Source: Mermis nigrescens (lineage: Eukaryota > Nematoda > Enoplea > Mermithida > Mermithidae). From it: a DNA stretch of 64,000 bases. Position numbers and translations under genes: made by a program. This document shows positions 1-12,584 of the stretch, one piece after another. The notes beneath the pieces were generated by a model. The model did no database searches, was not told the DNA's origin, and saw only the letters and a list, made by a program, of their open reading frames with translations. Numbering within the stretch: the stretch's first letter is position 1; each line of letters starts with the position of its first letter. The stretch is from NCBI GenBank assembly GCA_036768485.1, contig JAVLUZ010000142.1, positions 10,841,456 through 10,905,455 of the forward strand, given 5' to 3'.

Positions 1-187
1 TCCGTTTAATCATAGCAGAGTATTTTCTGACTTATTTAGATTCTGCTTATTGCAGTTTATAACGTGAATTTGAGTTAGTTATTTCTGCATAAATCAACTG
101 TTTAAGTATTAATAATAATAATAATCACCACTAAGCCTAAGCCTAATCTAAAGAAAGAAACCCTCTACTTCAGGCTTGGGCTTAGTT

Positions 188-987
188 CAGTGTTTTTTTT
201 TGTACAAGGTCCGTTTGTACATGTACAAAGATGGTCCCCAAAAGTCTTTGTACATTTTGTACATGCAAATTTTTGTGTACTATAATATAGTACAGTAGCG
301 ATTTCAGAGCGGTAAAACAGGGTTTTCGATCTTTGGTAGTTATTTTATCTAATTTCTGGGTTTCTGGCGCCAAAAATTACTAAAAATTATCTGAAAACGG
401 CGCGAAGCGCCGAAAAATGTTGACATTTTTCCATTCTAAATGCAAATTCTGCCATTTTAAAGATATATAGGACAAATAATTTATCAGTTCGGCGCGAAGC
501 GCCGAAAATTTCGGGAATTTTACACCTTTTTACAGTTTTTGTCTTCCTAAAAATCTTTGTACATTTTGTACACACAAATTTTGGGTACTATAATATGGTA
601 CAGCAGCGATTTTAGTGTGGTAAAAACAGAGTTCTTCGACTCTTCGTAGTGTTTTAGCTAATTTCTGGGTCTCTAAGGGCAAAAATCACTAAGAATCGTC
701 TTAAAACGGCGCGAAGCGCCGAAAAATTTGACATTTTTACTTTTGAAATGCAATTTCTGCCATTATAAAGATATATAGAACACACAATTACTCATTTCGG
801 CGAGACATGTATGTGGGGAATTTGGAAATTCAGACCAATAGAGTAAAAAAATGAGAAATTTTCTCGAATTTCAGACCTTTTTTGCAATTTTTGCCTTCCC
901 AAAAATCTTTGTACATGTACAAAGACGGTCCCGAAAAGTCTTTGTACATCGGGAAAAATCTTTGCCAAGTACAAAAAAAAAACCGTG
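188..987. mobile_element. hAT-type MITE (family hAT-a) with internal duplication
   Basis: Ends are inverted repeats beginning CAGTGTTTTTTTTTGTAC on the left and, on the opposite strand at the right, CACGGTTTTTTTTTTGTAC. The 8-bp direct repeat gcttagtt flanks it at 180-187 and 988-995. An 8-bp duplication with CA..TG ends is the hallmark of hAT elements. The interior carries a roughly 310-bp tandem duplication (about 240-552 and 553-900), several TTTGTACATGTACAAA palindromes and three GGCGC-GAA-GCGCC hairpins. There is no coding capacity, so it is non-autonomous. Confidence 0.85.
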
Positions 988-1167
988 GCTTAGTTATGTG
1001 AATAAATTTGAGAAATTTAGAAAACTTGGAAAAATTTTGAAATGTTTCAGAATTTGCACCTGTATATAATAAAACCAGATCTCATATTCGTGATCACCGT
1101 ATCAGAATTGATCATATTTCATTAGATTTAGAAAAATTTGGAAAACAATTTTCTGTATATACCTGCT

Positions 1168-1592
1168 CAGGCCCGTATCCAGGATTTTTGTTTCGGGGGA
1201 GGATCAAAATTTTTAAAAAACATAAGGGGACCAAAGGATGAATTAAAAAAGCCGTTTTACGACCACTAGAGCTGTAAACTTTGTAAATTTTGCTACCCAG
1301 ATGCCTTAAATATTATGAGAACCCAATCGACACCCTCTTTAGCAAATCTCATTTTCCGCATAAAAACTGTGCAAAACAGATGACATCGACAATAAATACG
1401 CGTTAGGTTATTTAAAGACTGAAAATGGAGTGTTTTTAACCGCGCGCTTCGGACTAAATAGACTCGCCGAAATTTTTTTCTCGATTTTTGGCTAAAAAAA
1501 CAGGGAGTAAAGGGAAAAATAATTCGCATATTCAATTTTTGGGGGGGAACGCGGGTCCTCCCATATCCCCGTTGAATACGGATACGGGCCTG
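1168..1592. mobile_element. hAT-type MITE (family hAT-b)
   Basis: Terminal inverted repeats CAGGCCCGTATCC / GGATACGGGCCTG bound the element. Flanks tacctgct (1160-1167) and tgcctgct (1593-1600) are an 8-bp target duplication with one change. Non-coding. Confidence 0.85.
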
Positions 1593-2323
1593 TGCCTGCT
1601 AAGTTGTATACGTGCCGGTTTTTTAACCTTTCTCTACATGCACATTGGGGTAAATGGGGTATTACAATTCCTCTTTGAAGGTTCAGTCAGACTGGTCTAT
1701 ACTATCCGATTTTGAATTTTTTTGCGATTTTCAACTAACGGAACGTTTTTTGTATCATGTTTGAGTACAAAAACAGCAATAATGTCAAAACTTTCCGATA
1801 TTTTTATGCGCTTTTTTATCGAAAAGCGCCCGAAATTAATCAATTTTTTCGTATATTCTTCAGTCATAAATGCGATAAAATGCCGTCAAAACTGACTAAA
1901 AATGCTTTAAAGATGCGGTAATAACTCGATAAAGCATTTAATATGCTGTTTTGACCATTTTTGTTGCTTGAATGGCAAGAACAATTCTGAGCACCGAATT
2001 TGCTGGTTAGGATTTCTTGGATTTAATTCTCCTGCCGACTCCCTCCTTGTGCATCTATGTCCCCCTCCCCGTTGTCGATTTTTAGCAAGCACTTGAATTC
2101 TTAGGCCGTTTTTTAGATGCTTTTTTCTTATTTTGGTCAAAAATTGAAGGTTATTTAAGCCGCTAAGAATGGCCGACTATCTCCCAACTTTTGCGGTGTT
2201 ATATGTATGTCTGCAATAGACGTTGAATATGTATTTTACCTGACCAATCTGTATACTGCGTTCATAGACTTTTTCGAGCGCTGACAGATTTTGTCGTTTT
2301 CTAATTATATTCTGAGGCTTCAG
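1593..2323. other. Non-coding stretch upstream of first candidate exon
   Basis: No credible coding region. It contains one copy (about 2050-2215) of a diverged repeat whose second copy is at about 15888-16050. The rest is AT-rich unique sequence. Confidence 0.6.
2050..2215 (+). repeat. Dispersed repeat, copy 1 (matches 15888-16050)
   Basis: Shares in the same order the blocks ccccctcc, gatttttagca/gatttttggca, ttagatgcttttttc, aaaattgaaggt/aaaattaaaggt, ggccga and gctgttatatg-type ends with 15888-16050. Old dispersed repeat of unknown class with no visible termini. Confidence 0.55.
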
Positions 2324-2425
2324 ATGTTCGACGTTAAGCAAGAAATAAAGCGATTGCGTCATAAGCTATTTACGTACTACATATTGCACGAATTAGCTTT
2401 GTCTGCCAGTCTACTTCCGTACAAG
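2324..2425 (+). CDS. Candidate host-gene exon a (34 codons)
   Basis: Open reading frame preceded by a pyrimidine-rich tract and cttcag acceptor and followed by a gtcagc donor after TACAAG. It encodes a helical, Leu/Lys/Tyr-rich segment beginning MFDVKQEIKRLRHK. Phase 0 at both ends, matching exon b at 2939. The ATG may be the start codon or internal. Product not recognised with certainty. Confidence 0.45.
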
Positions 2426-2938
2426 GTCAGCTACGATTTTAATGAAGCTTTGACTCACCTGTTACTTCTTTAACAGTCTTCATTAAATTTGTAAAATACG
2501 AGTATATGGGCATTTAGCTTTATTTTCGTATTTCTCTGCTAGCATTTTTTGGTTCTATACGTTTTTATTGATAGGAATGCAAAAACAAAAGACAAGCAAA
2601 TTTTGGCCAAATTAATTTTTGAGTAAAAATTAATAGGATATCAGTTCTTTATGATATATTTATTTAGATTGACATCTGAATGATAGTTACGAATCTTAGT
2701 CAAATCGCGCTTTGAAGAACGCCTTCGTAATTTATACTAATTCTCAAATAAAAAGCAGAGTACATCAGATGCTTGATAACTGACACGACGAATTTATCAG
2801 CATTAGCGGTTTTTAATCTTGTAACTTGTCATTGTGTAACGAAAAGGCTTCATTACTTTTATAAAATTTTACGTTTTTCTCGGTATTTATTTCAGACCGC
2901 ATGTACCTATCTGTATTTTTCTGTGTCTTCTATCTCAG
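2426..2938 (+). other. Putative intron a-b
   Basis: Begins gtcagc, ends tatctcag. AT-rich with no transposon recognised. Confidence 0.35.
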
Positions 2939-3055
2939 GTCAAAGAATGCCTGCAGGACTTACTGTGTGCACACAAAGTTGGTCTACTAGACCCGACAAT
3001 GTCATGCTGCTTCGCGAATGACTTTTCCAGTACCGATTTCGTGGATGAAAATACT
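2939..3055 (+). CDS. Candidate host-gene exon b (39 codons)
   Basis: A ctatctcag acceptor precedes an open segment starting VKECLQDLLCAHKVGLLD and ending before gtaatt. Phase 0 to 0, consistent with exons a and c. The frame stays open a little further, to a stop at 3067-3069, so the donor choice is uncertain. Confidence 0.45.
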
Positions 3056-3935
3056 GTAATTAGGTTTTGATATAATTAAAATTTAATGTAGGCAACTATC
3101 TTTTTCTTTTCGACAAAAGAAATAATTTTTTTGATAAGTTTGGTATACGTAATTGAATATTTTGGCTCCGGATTATTGCTAATTTTTCCAAGTCCATGTC
3201 ATCCAATGAAAATGTACATTTGTTTAGTATTAATACTCGAATAAATTAGCAGGACAGTTCTGTTTCTATACATGTTCTAAGGAAATGTATCGGTTAATTC
3301 AAGTCTATTGGTGGATGGTGTTTTTGACTGACGAGCCACTGGTGTGAACTTGCTGCCTGCACACCTTCGACATGTTTTGCTGTTATCACCGCAAGTACTC
3401 TGGTCATTAGAAGCATAATAAGAAATGACTATTTTATGTATGCACAGAACAAAAATGCAAGGGTTCGGCTTCAGAAATTCATTCCAACGAGCTTTTTAGG
3501 AATAAAAAACGACTAGTACGCATCGGAATCACCTTTTAACGTTTCTAGCTATTCTTTTCCTTACTGGAGCATAGAAACTCTAAAATAAAAAGCTATAAAT
3601 TTCAACCAAATATGACTAAAAGTGACTATTTAAAATTGATATTTGTTGTGTGAGCCAAATGATAGCGGAAAACGTTTAAAAAAGCAAACATTAGTAGTTA
3701 TTCTGACATTTTAAGAAAATTGACTGTATTAGCCTAGACGTTAGTAGGGCTTGTGGAGTCAGCTAGCCTGGCCCTCATCTGATAGTATCTAAACTTCAAG
3801 AGCACGTATGAATTACTTTATTCAAAAACGTCAGTAAAATAAGTAGAATCTTGTTATGTACATTCGATAGATGAATTTATTGAGTGCCATTTGTTTCTAA
3901 GAGTAAGTACATACATGTACGTAATCATTTTCCAG
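3056..3935 (+). other. Putative intron b-c
   Basis: AT-rich sequence with no coding region or recognised repeat. It ends in a good ttttccag acceptor. Confidence 0.35.
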
Positions 3936-4038
3936 ACGCGTATGCCGCAAAATTTCAAGTTCATCATTCAAGAAGCGCTTGTGCGTAGGCTGGCCGAAGT
4001 TAGAAATAAAGTTGGATGTATGATTGAAGCGAGTCCTG
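3936..4038 (+). CDS. Candidate host-gene exon c (34 codons + 1 nt)
   Basis: A cattttccag acceptor is followed by an open segment beginning TRMPQNFKFIIQEALVRRL; the other two frames contain stops. Donor CCTG|gtattt leaves one base, and the next candidate exon (14667) begins with the two bases needed to complete a Gly codon. That phase match across a 10.6-kb transposon-filled gap supports a genuine gene. Confidence 0.5.
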
Positions 4039-4531
4039 GTATTTAATCATATATGTACTTATTCTTGATTAGGCTATGTGCATTTTTCTTGAAGCATCTG
4101 TTTACAACAGACATATTTCTGTTCGTAGTATTCATCGTTCTTAATTCCACGTGAAGCGATTAACATTAAGATACTTTTTTGTGCTTCATAATACGAAGTA
4201 TCGTCCTTCTGTCGTACATTTAAAATCAGTGGATGATGGTTTATTGTAAGAGTTGAGAAAATATTCCTGAAGAATTCCTAAAGTGATCGCAATTATTTCA
4301 ATTTGGTCTACAAGTCTATATATCAAAGACGTTGTACGTACATATCTAACATGGGGGAAGTAATGAAAATAACTCTTGAGAGCTCTATATCATTCTAAAA
4401 TTTATGATGTGTAATTTCAAGGCCGTGCCTACCATTATTATGATCGAACGTACTCAAAGAAAATGCTCCGATGGAACAAAAAGAACGAATATACTTGGAA
4501 TCTCGCATCATTAAGGACATAAAAGGGGGAG

Positions 4532-4979
4532 CATGGTTTTTTTGTATTCGGCATTGATTTTTCGCGATGTACAAAGACTTTTGGGGACCGTCTTTGTACA
4601 TGTACAAAGATTTTTTGAAAGACAAAAACTACAAAAAAGGGTTTGAAATTCGCAAAAATTCTCGGCGCTCCGCGCCGAAATGAGCAATTGTTGTGTTCTA
4701 TATATCTTTATAATTTCAGAAATTGCATTTTGAAAGGAAAAATGCCAAATTTTTTGGCGCTTCGCGCCGTTTTGAGACGATTATTACTGATTTTTGCCCT
4801 CAGAAACCTATAAATTGCTAAAATACGTAACCAAAGGTCGAAGAACTCTGTTTTTGCCACACTAAAATCGCTACTGTACCATATTATAGTACCCAAAAAT
4901 TTGTGTGTACGAAATGTACAAAGACTTTTAGGGACCATCTTTGTACATGTACAAACGGACCTTGTGCAAAAAAACACTG
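4532..4979. mobile_element. hAT-a MITE, single-unit copy, inverted relative to 188-987
   Basis: Matches 188-987 on the opposite strand, including the GGCGC hairpins and the palindromic TTTGTACATGTACAAA region, but without the internal duplication. Ends are CATGGTTTTTTTGTA and TGCAAAAAAACACTG. The flanks share gggggag (7 bp), a slightly degraded 8-bp duplication. Confidence 0.8.
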
Positions 4980-5127
4980 GGGGAGTATTGAAAAGTTAAC
5001 TATGTATGCCTCTAAAAGTTTTAAAAGTCAACTATGAATTAGACTTCCGCTAAAAAACGCAAAAAATCGAAGTATGTTCTGCCGCCTACAGAAATGAGTT
5101 GCACCTTCGACGTAAAAATAAACAACA

Positions 5128-5885
5128 CTAGCAAAGAAAAATGCTCCGATGGAACAAAAAAGATGAATATACTTGGAATTGTGGATTATTATGGATGTAA
5201 AAGGAGGGGACTAGGAAAAATCTACCTAAAGTCGGAAAATCTGCTAAAAATCACACTTTCTCTAAGCAACGCAAAAAATCGATGTATATTCTGCGGCCAA
5301 CAGATTAAAATAAATATTCAACCATAACAATGATTGAAACAGCAGCACGTTAGCTATGCAGTAGCTATGGGAAATGATATTAAGTAAACTAACAGTCTTC
5401 CAAGCCAATTGAATGAAATAGCAAACATCGAAGACAATTGAAGACATGGTTGGTTAAAAACAGTAGGAAACACGTAAGTTGACTTGAAACAGACTTAATG
5501 TAGATACACTAGCATGCCCGAAACGATTGTGTGCACTAATCAATCGGCTCCTGCTTTGCTTGCTATAATGCTCATAAAACAAAACAACTTTAAATACAAT
5601 ACCTCTTAGTTTTCTATCAATCAGGTGCCAGCAATTTAAAAAAGTAACCATGATAGATTTCGTTTATACACTCTTATCTGAAACTTCGAACATTATTTAA
5701 AAAAGACACTTTTTTAGAGGCCGCAGAATATACATCGATTTTTTGCGTTGCTTAGAGAAAGTGTGATTTTTAGCAGATTTTCCGACTTTAGGTAGATTTT
5801 TCCTAGTCCCCTCCTTTTACATCCATAATCACAATTCCAAGTATATTCATCTTTTTTGTTCCATCGGAGCATTTTTCTTTGCTAG
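5128..5885. repeat. 170-bp-arm inverted repeat at the 3' end of Helitron-like copy A
   Basis: Arms 5128-5298 and 5719-5885 are almost perfect reverse complements, apart from a 6-bp deletion in the right arm. Both outer tips read CTAG followed by T. The same arms flank copies B and C, and a free-standing relative occurs at 21150-21769. Confidence 0.85.
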
Positions 5886-6198
5886 TACACTACTTTTAAT
5901 TAGCGTGATTTCAGTACATCAGTCAGTAAACACAATCAGTAACATGCCACAATAATGACAACAGTCCAAGAACGCGGAAAACAATATTGTTCTTAACATC
6001 AGCATTATCCTTTTTAAACAAGACAACCTTATTGACACCATCCATTTTCAAATTAAAACTGCATTAAGTTATTTCTTCTTAATGTGCAGTTCACTTATAA
6101 TCAAGCACAAAAATTTAACCAACGAATTCACATTGCAAATCCTCACTCAATCAATACACAAGCACAATGTGTTGTGACTTTTGAAATTAAAAACACCC

Positions 6199-6258
6199 AA
6201 TTTTCAATTTTCAAAGTGAAAATTGGATCAATTTTCAAATTGAAAATTGGATGTTTGA
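6199..6258. repeat. Palindromic 24-bp tandem unit, copy A
   Basis: Repeats of tcaattttcaaattgaaaa, itself a palindrome. Two units here, three units in copies B and C, so the tract varies in copy number between otherwise near-identical elements. Confidence 0.8.
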
Positions 6259-9200
6259 ATTTGCGATGAAGAAAATAATCAAAAGATAGTCACTTGGTTT
6301 ATTTAAGCCGAGTAATAAAATAACGACCGTCCACCAATTCCAAACTAAACGCAACTAATCTGATCACTATGAAAAAGTTTTGAAAAATGAGCTTGCTAAG
6401 CGAGAGTTGTAAACCAAGAGAAACTTAAAGTTAAAACCTACCATTAAATTATGAGAGAATTATAAAAGATTTTAAACTTCAAGAAAATGGAAAAGGCGGG
6501 ATGTTGGTAAATTAGAAGGCAAAAGATTTTCGGCAAAAATTCAAAAACTTCACGCAAATATCAAATGTAAGGAACACTAACGCTTTGATTTGGTAGTAAA
6601 ATAAATTTGTAGTATAGACTACATATTAACAACAAATGAATAGTGCAAACTTTACACAACTACTAGGTGTAGAGAATACTAACAGTTTACGGCTTATTAA
6701 TGTACATGATTACAATAAAGCTGTATATCTTTGTCGACTTCTGTGCACAGTAGTGTGATTGCTGGTTCATTTTAAACCACTTTTGCAGGCAATTTACATC
6801 AATTAAACGATAGCTCTCCATGTGCAAGATTTTGTGAAACATATTATAAACACGGCTAAGAAAGATTTAACTTTAATGCAACCCATTTAAGACAAAATTA
6901 CATCTCTTCAATGATCTAAGGACACTTGAACATAATTTTTAAATCACTTTAGATTACTTTTGAGGGTAAACAAACTCACTTAATTGATGTCTCACATATG
7001 AATCCTTGAAAATTTCTTGACTTCAGTTACAAAGTCTCTGCAAGTCTATCGAATTAGGGTTAACACGTAACGTAAACTTTACACAAACACATAGCGTAAA
7101 GAATATTTTAGTCGGATTCGTAATTTTGATATTGCTCCGATATTTCTTTCAACATTTATGGAAAAATGAGTCTCCATAATGTTTTAAAGACAATAAACAT
7201 TAGGTTTAAACCACTTTGCAATACTGCTGAGTGTAAGCAAGCGCGCCCAATTGACGTATATATTTCATTCCCTGTAAATATTTTATATCAGGAAAAAATT
7301 TCGATTTTTGCAATGCTACAGAACAAAGGCTAACATGCAGTGTAAAAAATTACTCGGATATTATGATCAACATTCATGAAAAAATTATGTCTCTACAATG
7401 GTCTGAGGACATATAAACAATTAATGTAAACTACTTTACATCACTGTTGGATGTAAACAAACGCGCCTACGTGACGTCTCACATTTGATCCTTTGAAAAC
7501 TTCTAGGCTCCAAGAAAAAATTAGGTTTCAGGAATGCTCAAAAACGAAGATAAATATATATGTAGTGTAAACTTCATGTAAACACCTAGTGTAAAGAAGA
7601 TTTTAGTCAGATTCGTAATTTTGATATTGTTCCGATATTACGATTAATATTTATGAAAAAATTAAGTCTACATAATGTTCTATGGGCAAACTAACAATTG
7701 GTGTAAACTACTTTACAACACCGTAGAGTGTAAACATATGCGCCAGACTGGCATATCAAATTTGATTCCTGGTCCATTTCTAGACTTGATAAACGTGTCC
7801 CTGACTCGTAACCGGAGAAGCAGGCAGAAAAAACAAGACAGAAACGCATTTAAAACTCCAAATTTTTGACTTTACACTCGCTAAATATTAATGTATAGAC
7901 AATTTGCTTTGACATGCACCCGATATAAAGCACTTTATTTTTATTCTATTAGACTTATCCCAACTTCTGGACGGAGAAAGTGGCGAACAAAAAACGCAAC
8001 AAAAACGTATTTTCCATCATTTAGAACACTGTAAACTTTAAAATTCCGTACCGAACTCCCCATTGAGTTTAAAGAAATTCGGTTTGGTACAATTTGTAGC
8101 TTTGAAATCATAGTACATTCCTGTGTGCCAAAATTCTGTTGCAAAAATTATTTGGCATGATTTATCAATCAAACTTCGGAAAAAACGTGTTTTTTAGCCC
8201 ATTTTTTACCTCTGATTTCCGAACTTTACACCCCCATAAATAACTCAATATTGCGTTTTTTTTTAAATGCGGTTTGCTGCGATGTTTAGCCCCTGTGAGG
8301 CACTTTATTTATGCTGTCTTCGATTTGCACTGACTCATAAGCGGAAAAATTTGGCAGAGAAATCTTAGTTAAAATCCGTTTTTTTACACCATCCACTAGA
8401 CTGTAAACTTTAAACCCCAGGATCTAACTCACCATAGAGCATACAAGACTTTGCTTATATGCAGAATGTAGCCCTTGATCCGCTCTACATTTCTGTCAGA
8501 AAACATTTTAAAAACCTCATAACCGGAGTTAGTATCGGACATAGGAAGGTTGAAAACTCGACCAAAAAGTGCTTTTCCACCCCCAGATTTTCGCACTCTT
8601 TACACTGCCGTTCGATAAATAATGCGAATTTCAAAAAACAAAAAAAGTGTCATCTGTAGAATTCATCCCTCTATTATCCTATTCTGTTCAATCCTTCGAG
8701 TCATCAATACTTAGTTGTCCACATGCCGCAGTAAAAAGGTCCCAAAATTTGTCCTATGTTATAACGTTACACAAAAACTTTACACCTTCTTTACACAGTC
8801 AATTTTGAGTTTCAAGAAAAACAAAAAAACACGGGCAGCGAATTTTTTTATTATCTTTCTTTTAAAAAAAACCGCACCTTCCAGAAGTGTCCCGTTATAG
8901 CTGTAGGGGGGTGCCCAGGTGTTGGGGGTACCCAAGTATATTATAGGTACGCGCTAACGCGCTACCTATGATGAACAGCTTATTCCTTGAAAAAGAAGCG
9001 ATGACTAATCAAAAACGATATAATGTGCATTCTTACGCTAGCATGGCACGCACTGCTATGGGCCAGCAATTAAGTGCTTGTCATAATTAATATTGGTCAT
9101 ATATTGAAAGATAAATTTGATGTTGATAAGATGCTTAATAGCTTATTAAAACGCATCAAAGCTTCCTCATATTCTCTTTTTTCTGATCTAGTGAAGAATG

Positions 9201-9594
9201 TTTTGTGAATGCACGCTATTTCCAGAAGTCGCAGAATATAATTCGTTTTTAGCGTAGTAGATTCTTAAAACATTCACATACATTCATAGGTAACTTCTCC
9301 CTAGTACCCTCCTTTTATGTCCTTAATGATGCATAATTCTTAATATGTTCGTCCTTTTTTTCCATCGGAGCATTTTTTATTGCTAGTACACTACTTATAA
9401 TTAGCACGATTTCAGTATACACATACGGTAACATGCCAGAATAATGGCAGCAGTCCAAAAACGCGGGAAACAATATTGTTCTGTACATTAGCCTTATCTT
9501 TTTTAAATAAGACAACCTTACCTTAAACAGATCAAACGTTTTCAGCGTACAGTTTACGCAACTATTGGTTGTAAAGAATATTTACTCTTAGATT

Positions 9595-10172
9595 CAGGGG
9601 CGTACGTAACCAGGATTTTATTTCAGTGGGGCCCGAAATTTTTGAAGTCCTATATCTCGAGAACCGTTAGGCGATATGCCGAAACGATGGCATTTTTGAG
9701 CGTTCCTCGACGAGATCTATTCCATGGTGAGGGAAAGAATTAAAAATTTCCTTGCTTGATTTCAAACTTAAATATAAAAAATCTATTTTTCAAGCTATCT
9801 GTACGACTAGTTTCTTAATATCAACTTAAGGCTAGACTCCAAAACATTCCGAAATACTTGTCTTTGCATTTAATTTTGCGGTCTTGCAAAGAAAACTAAT
9901 GAAGAAAATAATAAATCGGCGGCCGAAAATTTTTGTCATTCGCTATTTTTAAGTCAAATCCGGGCTTCTTAGGTAAGAAATGAGATAGTAAATAAGAAAT
10001 CCGGCGCAAAGCCCTGGAGAATTCCGATTTTAGTAGCTCAAAAGTGTGCTAGAAACGCATTTTGACTGTCCTTTTACTAGACTTCGAGAATTTTTTAATT
10101 TTTTCCTTATGAAAAATAAATATATTTGTTCATTTGGGGGCGCTCACCCCGCCCCCAGCTTGTTACGCCCTG
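9595..10172. mobile_element. hAT-type MITE (family hAT-c)
   Basis: Starts CAGGGGCGTACGTAAC and ends GTTACGCCCTG. Flanks cttagatt (9587-9594) and cctagatt (10173-10180) form an 8-bp duplication with one change. Inserted in the old Helitron-like element E. Non-coding; carries a decayed GGCGC hairpin near 10000. Confidence 0.8.
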
Positions 10173-10827
10173 CCTAGATTCGTTTCCTGACGTGACATGG
10201 AACATTTTGAAAAAAATTAAGCGTCTGCAACGCTCTGAAACTAAAAATAATTCTGAGGGTTAACGTTAAGCAGCTACTGGGTGTAAAGAAAACATACAGT
10301 CAGATTCGTAATCTGACCTTACGGAACATATTTTGAAAAAAATCACGTTTTTCAACGTTCTGGAAGTAAAATAAATTTGAGTGTAAACTGAACGCATCAA
10401 ATAGCGTAAATTTTGCACATTTGCTGGGTGTAGAGAAAGCTAAGAGTCAGACTCGTAATTCTGACGTTACGAGTACGTAGAACGTTTAGAAAAAATTAAG
10501 GTTCCGCAATGCTCTAGAACTAAAATTAATTTCTAGTGTTAAGTCTACACAACCAACGAGCGTAAAGAAGATTTTAGTCGGATTTGTTATTCTGATATTA
10601 CTCTGATATTACGATCAATATTTGTGAAAAAAATTATATCTACCCACAATGGTCTGAAGACAAATAAATTTTAGACTTAAACCACTTTACACCGCTGTTG
10701 AGTGTATACAAACGCCCCAACTGATGTATGACGTTTGACCCCTGGTACTTTTTTAGACTTGTGATCATGTCAAGACTCATAACCGGAGAAGTTGGTTGAA
10801 AAAAACAAGACAGAAACACGTTATAAG

Positions 10828-11113
10828 CATAGGTGAACAGCACCGAAATTCTGGGGTGGGGGTGAAAAATATTTGGTTGTTAAAAAAATTTTCAAAGGTC
10901 AAAAATGGTCTTAAAAGTGGTCGTCTGGTGGAAAAAACACCATTTTCGACGTTTCTCATTGAGCACTATCCAATGGCATCAAAAAATCGCTAAAAAAGCA
11001 AAAAAAATTTCAAAAATTGAATTCTGTTGGGGGGATTTTGATTTCTGGGAGAGGGGTATTTCAACTTCTGAGGGTGGATACCCCCTCCCAAATCCATTCC
11101 TCGCCCACGTGTG
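10828..11113 (+). mobile_element. MITE-C copy 1
   Basis: Starts CATAGGTGAACAGC and ends CGCCCACGTGTG. Flanked by gttataag / gttataac (8 bp, one change). Sits in element E. Confidence 0.85.
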
Positions 11114-12584
11114 GTTATAACCCCTAATTTTTGAATTTACACCTCCCTAAAAAGCTGAATATTGATGTAGATAAACGCTATTAGCTGTGACGTGTATCCC
11201 TTAGAAAGTACTTTATTTTTATTTTATTTGACTGATTTCGACTTCTAAATGGAGGAAGTGGCGATCAATAAATGGGACAAAAACGTATTTTTCCACCATT
11301 CACTACCACCACATTGTAAACTTTAAAAATCTGAATCTATTTCCCTATTGAGTGCGAAGAAATTCGGTTTGGGCCAATTTGTAGCCTTTAAATCATAGTT
11401 CCTTTGTATGTGGGAAACTTTAATTCCGCAAAATATCTGAGATATTGACCAATCGAAAAGGGGAAAACTTGTTTTTTCGCTTAATACTACACCCCCTGAT
11501 TTCGAACTTTACACCCCCATAACTAACTCAGTATTGAGCTTTTTTAATCGCGGTTAGCTGCGACGTGTAGCACTTGAAATTTTCTTTATTTTTCTTCTAT
11601 TCAATTTACCCTGACTTATAACCGGATAAGTTGGCGGAAAAATCTTAGACAAAACCTGTTGTCTACACCATCCACTAGAGTGTGAATTTTAAATCCATAG
11701 ATCTGACTCCGTGAGTATAAAAAAATTTTACTGGTAAGCAGAAAGTAGCCTCAAGCCGTAGTACAATTCTATTAGAAAAATTTATTGGAAACTCATAAAT
11801 GCAGTAGTTGCCAGACAAAAAACGATCAAAGACATTTTTTGTCGCAGAAGTTATACTTTATTTTACCTCAAACTTTGCACTCCTAGAACTAACTCTGTAT
11901 TGAGTTTAAATACATGCGTCCAAGTGCGATGTGTAATAATTGAGATGTACTTTATTTTCATTTTACTTCGTACTTCTCAATTTATAACCAGAGCGGTTGA
12001 CAAACTAAAAGGAGGTAAAAACGTGTTTTTTCGTCTACCACCTGAGTGTGAACTTTAAACTGCCAGAACTAACTCCACATTGACTTCAATCGATCGCGGT
12101 CAGATTCATCGTGTAGCCCTTGATCCGTAGTAAATTTCCTTAGATAGGTTTTTGGGGACTTTTATACAAAGAATTTGACAGACATAAACAAGTCGAAAAC
12201 TCGACCAAAATGTGTTTTTTCAACCCTAGATGTTTACACTCTTTACATTGCCACTCCGGAAGTCAGTCACTAAAAAATAAAAAGTGTTCAGAGCTTATTT
12301 AATTGTCTATATTTAAAAAACTATACTAGCCAGCATGCAATACTGCGTTAGAAAAGTCGTGTGACCGACCTAAGATTTAAAAATCTATATGTTTTAACGT
12401 TACAGTAAAACTGGATACGCTCATCACACAGTGGCTAAACAAAAAAGACTACGAAATCTTTTTTAATTATCTATCTTTTAAAAAAACTGCACAATGCAGA
12501 AGTGTCCCGTTATAGCTGTAGGGGGTAGTCACTTTTTAGGGGGTCCAAGTATATTTTAGGTACTCGCTAACGCGCTATCTATGA

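Larger units (their letters stand above)
5128..8971 (-). mobile_element. Helitron-like non-autonomous element, copy A
   Basis: On the minus strand it starts TCATAGGTAGCGCG and ends TTTCTTTGCTAG. It is flanked by A on the 5' side and T on the 3' side with no target duplication, which is the Helitron pattern (TC..CTRR inserted between A and T). The 5' end forms a strong hairpin (TAGGTAGCGCG-TTAG-CGCGTACCTA type). The last 758 bp form an inverted repeat. Copies B and C are near-identical, so this family moved recently. No Rep/helicase is encoded; open frames of 60-70 codons inside are interrupted differently in each copy and are not genes. A Helentron or other class is possible. Confidence 0.65.
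4450..12584 (-). mobile_element. Old Helitron-like element E (interrupted)
   Basis: A diverged copy of the family seen at 5128-8971, 30312-34179 and 57501-63332. Its 5' end on the minus strand (TCATAGATAGCGCG, at 12584) carries the same palindromic hairpin and is preceded by A. Its 3' inverted-repeat arms are at about 4450-5090 and 9228-9386. It is broken by a hAT-a MITE (4532-4979), a younger copy of its own family (5128-8971), a hAT-type MITE (9595-10172) and a MITE-C (10828-11113). No coding capacity. Confidence 0.65.

Noticed and set aside
5094..5651. Genes of 61-77 codons near 5.1-5.6 kb and their repeats at 30.4 and 57.6 kb
   Set aside because: They lie in the inverted-repeat end of the Helitron-like family and exist on both arms as mirror images.
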